A stretch of DNA of 33,493 nucleotides from contig JAKABB010000021.1 of assembly GCA_021802045.1 (NCBI GenBank), forward strand, positions 1 through 33,493, in the 5' to 3' direction. Position numbers and translations under genes: made by a program. The DNA comes from a bacterium. Its GTDB lineage: Bacteria; Chloroflexota; Dormibacteria; Aeolococcales; Bog-877. The notes beneath the pieces are model-generated. The model worked only from the letters and a program-made list of their open reading frames with translations, searched no databases and had not been told where the DNA came from. Shown one piece after another: positions 30,187 to 33,493 of this stretch (position 1 is its first letter; each line of letters opens with the position of its first letter).

Positions 30187-31632
30187 CTACGGGGTCTCGG
30201 GATGGGGCCCGTGGTGCTCCAGGCGATGCCACCCGGGGAACAGGGCCCTGGCCGCCGTCGGCCCCGCGCTGCCCGCCGGGTACGGCTCCACCGCGAGGTC
30301 GGTCTGCCAGAGGGGTTCCAGCGCCGTCCAGGCGGCCTCGGTCTCGTCCTCGCGGATGAAGAGCGTGTGGTCGCCGAGGAGGACGTCGTGGAGCAGCCGC
30401 TCGTAGGCCTCGGCCGGCTGGCTGGTGAAGGAGGTGCCGTAGGAGAAGTCCATCCGCACCGGCTGCTCGACGACCCGGGGCCCGGGCCGCTTGGCGCTGA
30501 AGGAGAGGGAGATCCCCTCATCGGGCTGGATGCGCAGGGTCAGGCGATTGTGTTCCAGGGAGCCGATGTCGGTGTTGCGGAAGAAGTGCAGGGGCACGTC
30601 GCGGAAGGAGAGCACGATCTCGGTGCGGCGGGTCACCAGCGCCTTGCCGGTGCGCAGGTAGAAGGGGACCCCGGCCCACTCCCAGGTGTCGACGTAGCAG
30701 CGCATCGCCACGTAGGTCTCGGTGCGCGAGCCGGGGGCGACGCCCGCCACCGCCCGGTACCCGTCCATGGGCTGCGAACCGACGCGCCCGGCGGTGTACT
30801 GCCCCAGGACCACGTCGCCCGGGTGCACCGGGCGGATGGCGCGCAGGACCTTGACCTTCTCGTCCCGCAGCGCCTCTCCGCCGAACGACGCCGGGGCGGA
30901 GATGCAGGTCAGGGCCAGCAGCTGGAAGAGGTGGTTCTGGACGATGTCGCGCAGGGCGCCAGTCTCCTCGTACAGGGGCCCGCGGTCGTCGACCCCGATC
31001 TCCTCGGCGACGGTGAGCTGCACGTGGTCGATCACGTCGCGGTTCCAGATCCGCTGGAAGAGCGTGTTGCCGAACCGCAGGACCAGCAGGTTCTGCACGG
31101 TCTCCTTGCCGAGGTAGTGGTCGATGCGGAAGATGCGCGACTCCGGCACCGTGCGGTGCAGGGTGCGGTTCAGCTCGCGGGCCGTGGCCAGGTCGCGTCC
31201 GAAGGGTTTCTCGATGACCACCACCGCGCGCTGCGCCAGGCCGTGCCGGCGCAGGTCGTCCAGGAGGGGCGCGAAGGCGGAGGGGGGCACGGAGAGGTAG
31301 AAGACGCGCTCGGGCTGCTTCAGCATGGTGGCCAGCCGCTCGTAGGCCCCGACCGCGGCCGGGAGGTAGCGCAGCCGCTCCGCAAACGCGGACCAGGCGG
31401 TCTCGTCCAGCCCGGTCCCGGAGAACTCGGCGACGGCGGCCCGGGCGCGCTCCCGGAACGCGGCGTCACCCAGCGGCTCCAGGGCCAGGCCCACGATCAG
31501 GCCCTGGGCCGGGAGGGAGCCCTCCCGGCTGAGGTTGTAGAGGGCAGGGAGCAGCTTCCGGCGCGCGAGATCCCCCGACGCCCCCACGAGCACGATGTCC
31601 TGGGGCGGGGGAGGGGACGGGGCAGCAGTCAT
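30187..31632 (-). CDS. zwf: Glucose-6-phosphate 1-dehydrogenase
   Basis: First enzyme of the oxidative pentose phosphate pathway; makes 6-phosphogluconolactone and NAD(P)H. It has 481 residues, the normal length. The nucleotide-binding loop VLVGASGDLARRKLLPALY follows a short proline-rich start. The signature RIDHYLGKE lies at 169-177 with Asp171, and His233 in IVQNHLFQLLAL is the catalytic base by homology. EKPFGRDL and PFYLRTGKALVTRRTEI are present. ATG 31632 (MTAAPSP) is preferred over an in-frame ATG at 31650. It is divergent from the sigma-like gene (76 bases between starts). 6PGD and transaldolase genes are not in the window. Confidence 0.96.
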   Translation of the reverse strand: MTAAPSPPPPQDIVLVGASGDLARRKLLPALYNLSREGSLPAQGLIVGLALEPLGDAAFRERARAAVAEFSGTGLDETAWSAFAERLRYLPAAVGAYERLATMLKQPERVFYLSVPPSAFAPLLDDLRRHGLAQRAVVVIEKPFGRDLATARELNRTLHRTVPESRIFRIDHYLGKETVQNLLVLRFGNTLFQRIWNRDVIDHVQLTVAEEIGVDDRGPLYEETGALRDIVQNHLFQLLALTCISAPASFGGEALRDEKVKVLRAIRPVHPGDVVLGQYTAGRVGSQPMDGYRAVAGVAPGSRTETYVAMRCYVDTWEWAGVPFYLRTGKALVTRRTEIVLSFRDVPLHFFRNTDIGSLEHNRLTLRIQPDEGISLSFSAKRPGPRVVEQPVRMDFSYGTSFTSQPAEAYERLLHDVLLGDHTLFIREDETEAAWTALEPLWQTDLAVEPYPAGSAGPTAARALFPGWHRLEHHGPHPETP

Positions 31633-31695
31633 CGAACGGCAGTGTCGCACGGGGGCGCCGACCCGGTCCCCGGTCGAGGGGGCCGGCCCGGCACC

Positions 31696-31701
31696 TATAC
31701 T
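31696..31701 (+). promoter_or_regulatory. Putative -10 box of the sigma-like gene (leaderless)
   Basis: TATACT, 7 bases before the GTG at 31709, with no ribosome site in between. Confidence 0.55.
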
Positions 31702-31708
31702 CCCCGGC

Positions 31709-32323
31709 GTGCCGCCTCCCGACGCCCCGGGTCAGCCCGATGCCGACCCGATCCTCGATGGGCCAGCGCTCGCGGCCCAGTACCCGCCGCTGAGCGAGCC
31801 CGACGCGGCGGCGCTGCTGAGGCAGGCGGCCGGCGGCGGCGAGGCCGGGGCGGCGGCGGTCGCCCGGCTGGTGGCCCACCACCTGTACCTGGTGGCGGAG
31901 GTGGTGGCGGGGCAGACGGATCTTCCCCTGCCGGCTGCCGACCTGTTTCAGGAGGGGGCCCTGGGGCTGGCCTCCGGCCTGGAGCAGTTCCTGGCCACCG
32001 GCGCCGGGGTCGACCGGCTGGTGGCCCATCTGCGCCGGGCGGTGGCCGACCAGATCGCCGCCGCCGTGGCGCGGGAGCTGGAGGCGCGGAGCGAGGAGGC
32101 TCGCTGGGTGGCCGATGGCGAGCGGCTGGCGCTGGCCGAGGCCCATCTCAGGCACACCAAGGGGCGGCCCCCCACCACCGGGGAGCTCGCGCTCCGTCTG
32201 GGCTGGGAGGAGGAGCGGGTGGACCGGCTGCGCGAGGCCGTGTCCCGGGCCCAGGCGGCCCATGACCTCGAGCTGCTGGAGACCCTCTCCGTGCTGGACG
32301 AGATCGAACCGGACGACGAGTAG
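31709..32323 (+). CDS. Sigma-70-like protein with regions 2 and 3 but no region 4
   Basis: It has 204 residues from GTG 31709. Residues at about 40-90 resemble sigma region 2: ARLVAHHLYLVAEVVAGQTD followed by LPAADLFQEGALGLASGLEQ, compare the DLIQEGxxGLxxA of sigma factors. Residues at about 145-180, HTKGRPPTTGELALRLGWEE, match the start of region 3 (GRxPTxxELAxxLG). The protein then ends after an acidic tail, LETLSVLDEIEPDDE, without the region 4 helix-turn-helix that would bind the -35 box. It could therefore be an alternative sigma for promoters without a -35 element, a regulator, or a degenerate gene. The leaderless GTG start fits better than upstream in-frame codons. It is divergent from zwf. 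Confidence 0.75.
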   Translation: MPPPDAPGQPDADPILDGPALAAQYPPLSEPDAAALLRQAAGGGEAGAAAVARLVAHHLYLVAEVVAGQTDLPLPAADLFQEGALGLASGLEQFLATGAGVDRLVAHLRRAVADQIAAAVARELEARSEEARWVADGERLALAEAHLRHTKGRPPTTGELALRLGWEEERVDRLREAVSRAQAAHDLELLETLSVLDEIEPDDE

Positions 32324-32373
32324 CGGGCGGCCGGGGCGAGCGCCCCGCGCACCGGAGCCCGGGCCGGGCCTGG

Positions 32374-32379
32374 CAGACT
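32374..32379 (+). promoter_or_regulatory. Putative -10-like box of the dehydrogenase gene
   Basis: CAGACT, 6 bases before the ATG at 32386. It is weaker than the other boxes but at the same spacing, and no ribosome site is seen. Confidence 0.35.
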
Positions 32380-32385
32380 GGGGGC

Positions 32386-33393
32386 ATGGGTGCCCCGCCG
32401 ACCCGAGTGCTGGTGACCTTCTCCCCCGACGAGGACCAGCGCAGCGGCCTGGAGGCCGGGCTGGGCGACACCCCGGGGGTCGAGCTGCGCTTCCTGGCCG
32501 AGCTGCCGCCGCCGGACCGGGCGGCGGCGCTGGCGGAGGCGGACGTGCTCTTGTGCTGGCACTGGACCCGGGACCTGGACCCCTCGGAACGCGCGGCGGC
32601 GACCGGGGTCCGCCTGGTCCAGTTCCTCTCCGCCGGACTGGATCACATCCCCTTCGGGCTGCTGCCACCGGGCGCCCTGGTCGCGGGCAACGTCGGCGGC
32701 TACGCCGAGCCCATGGCGGAGCACGGCCTGGCCATGGCCCTGGCCCTCCTGAAGCGCCTGCCCCAGGGCCACGCCGACCTGGCCCGTGGCGAGTTCTCCC
32801 AGCTCGCCCGGACCCGGCAGCTGGCGGGGGCGGTGGTGGGGATCCTGGGGCTCGGGGGCATCGGGCGGGCCACGGCCACGCTGATGCTGGCGCTGGGGGC
32901 CACCGTCCAGGGGGTCAACACGTCCGGCCGGACCGAGGCGCCGGTCCAGTTCTGCGGGACCCTGGACGACTTGGAACGGGTGCTGCGCGCCGCCGACGTG
33001 GTGGTGGTGGCGCTGCCCCTGACCCGGACCACCCGGGGCCTGATCGGGGCCCGCGAGCTGGGTTGGATGAAGCCCGACGCCGTCCTGGTGAACCTGGCGC
33101 GGGGGGCCATCATCGAGGAGGCGGCGCTCTACCACCACCTGCGGACGCACCCGCGGTTCTGCGCAGGGATCGACGCCTGGTGGGTCGAGCCCTTCCGCGA
33201 CGGGGTCTTCCGGATCGACCATCCCTTCTTCGAGCTGCCGAACCTGCTGGGCTCGCCCCACAACTCGGCGATGGTCGCCGGCGGCGGAGCGGTGGCGGCG
33301 CGCCGGGCCGCGGAGAACGTCCGTCGCTTCCTGCGCGGCGAACCGCTGACCGGCCTCGGCCGTGCCGAGGACTACACCGTTGCCACAGAGTGA
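32386..33393 (+). CDS. D-isomer-specific 2-hydroxyacid dehydrogenase
   Basis: NAD(P)-dependent oxidoreductase that interconverts 2-keto and D-2-hydroxy acids; the exact substrate is unknown. It has 335 residues. The NAD fold shows GILGLGGIGRATATLMLALG (about 152-171). The catalytic triad of the family is present: Arg239 in VNLARGAIIEEAAL, Glu268 in DAWWVEPF and His292 in LGSPHNSAM. The block QFLSAGLDHIPFGLLP near residue 80 is the substrate-side loop. It starts 62 bases after the sigma-like gene in the same direction, probably from its own promoter. It resembles the glyoxylate/hydroxypyruvate and phosphonate-dehydrogenase-like branch rather than SerA, since there is no ACT domain. Confidence 0.93.
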   Translation: MGAPPTRVLVTFSPDEDQRSGLEAGLGDTPGVELRFLAELPPPDRAAALAEADVLLCWHWTRDLDPSERAAATGVRLVQFLSAGLDHIPFGLLPPGALVAGNVGGYAEPMAEHGLAMALALLKRLPQGHADLARGEFSQLARTRQLAGAVVGILGLGGIGRATATLMLALGATVQGVNTSGRTEAPVQFCGTLDDLERVLRAADVVVVALPLTRTTRGLIGARELGWMKPDAVLVNLARGAIIEEAALYHHLRTHPRFCAGIDAWWVEPFRDGVFRIDHPFFELPNLLGSPHNSAMVAGGGAVAARRAAENVRRFLRGEPLTGLGRAEDYTVATE

Positions 33394-33404
33394 ACTCTAG
33401 TAAG

Positions 33405-33452
33405 GCCACTGCTGGTGGCACCCCTGCTCGGGGTTCCTCTCCCGTTGCCGGG
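33405..33452 (+). terminator. Three small hairpins after the dehydrogenase gene
   Basis: GCCAC/GTGGC (33405-33419), ACCCC/GGGGT (33420-33434) and CCCG/CGGG (33441-33452) are adjacent short stems beginning 12 bases after the stop codon. No T-run. They may terminate transcription or belong to a structured RNA that continues outside the window. Confidence 0.3.
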
Positions 33453-33493
33453 TTCGGTTCTGACCTCACCGCGGAACGCACACCGCCGAGGCA

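Noticed and set aside
30082-32265. A 727-codon open frame on the plus strand opposite zwf
   Set aside because: Antisense shadow of zwf with low-complexity Gly/Val/Asp composition; zwf itself has all family motifs.
33394-33493. Start of a structured RNA (tmRNA, SRP RNA or RNase P RNA) at the window end
   Set aside because: Only short stems are visible; none of the conserved sequence blocks of these RNAs was recognised on either strand.
1-33493. tRNA genes and CRISPR arrays
   Set aside because: No T-loop-like GTTCGANTC with a matching acceptor stem and no regularly spaced repeats were found by reading both strands.

Overview
The window is high-GC bacterial DNA (G+C clearly above 65% by eye) with dense gene packing, many 4-base stop/start overlaps and, unusually often, a -10 box placed 6-8 bases before a start codon, as in leaderless genes. 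High GC, leaderless starts, an F420/LLM-type oxidoreductase and a BMP-type nucleoside importer point to a Terrabacteria lineage. My best guess is Chloroflexota/Dormibacterota, with a deep actinobacterium as the alternative; this is inference, since there is no rRNA gene in the window.

Layout. 1-4 kb is housekeeping: the end of an M16 peptidase, ndk, lepB, then parA-parB with two parS-like sites just upstream of parA. 4-7.7 kb looks like an accessory island: a hotdog thioesterase, a Phd/VapC toxin-antitoxin pair with its own promoter and operator repeats, an O-methyltransferase, and decayed remnants of an MFS transporter and of transposases. 7.7-9.2 kb has a GNAT acetyltransferase and an unrecognised protein.

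9.2-30.1 kb is essentially a nucleoside and pyrimidine scavenging region. On the minus strand lie psuG, a PfkB kinase (probably psuK), deoC and two aldehyde dehydrogenase genes; cdd-deoA is divergent. After a second VapBC pair comes a long minus-strand operon: BMP lipoprotein, ABC ATPase, two permeases, purine nucleoside phosphorylase, a PP2C phosphatase and a GNAT. A separate minus-strand operon then encodes a beta-ureidopropionase-like amidase, dihydropyrimidinase and an LLM-type oxidoreductase. Read together: nucleosides are imported and deaminated (cdd), split by phosphorolysis (deoA, punA), deoxyribose phosphate is cut to acetaldehyde and glyceraldehyde-3-phosphate (deoC), the aldehyde is oxidised (ALDH), and pyrimidine bases can be degraded by the reductive route. 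Phosphopentomutase and dihydropyrimidine dehydrogenase are not in the window.

Two observations stand out. An IS607-family element (serine recombinase tnpA plus tnpB) sits inside the PfkB kinase gene, and removing it at a GG dinucleotide restores a single 310-residue kinase frame exactly. And the deoC-linked ALDH is followed, with a 4-base overlap, by a 275-residue ALDH-like protein lacking the catalytic residues; the pair resembles a split ALDH16.

30.1-33.5 kb holds zwf, a divergent leaderless sigma-like protein with no region 4, and a D-2-hydroxyacid dehydrogenase. I found no tRNA, rRNA or CRISPR array.
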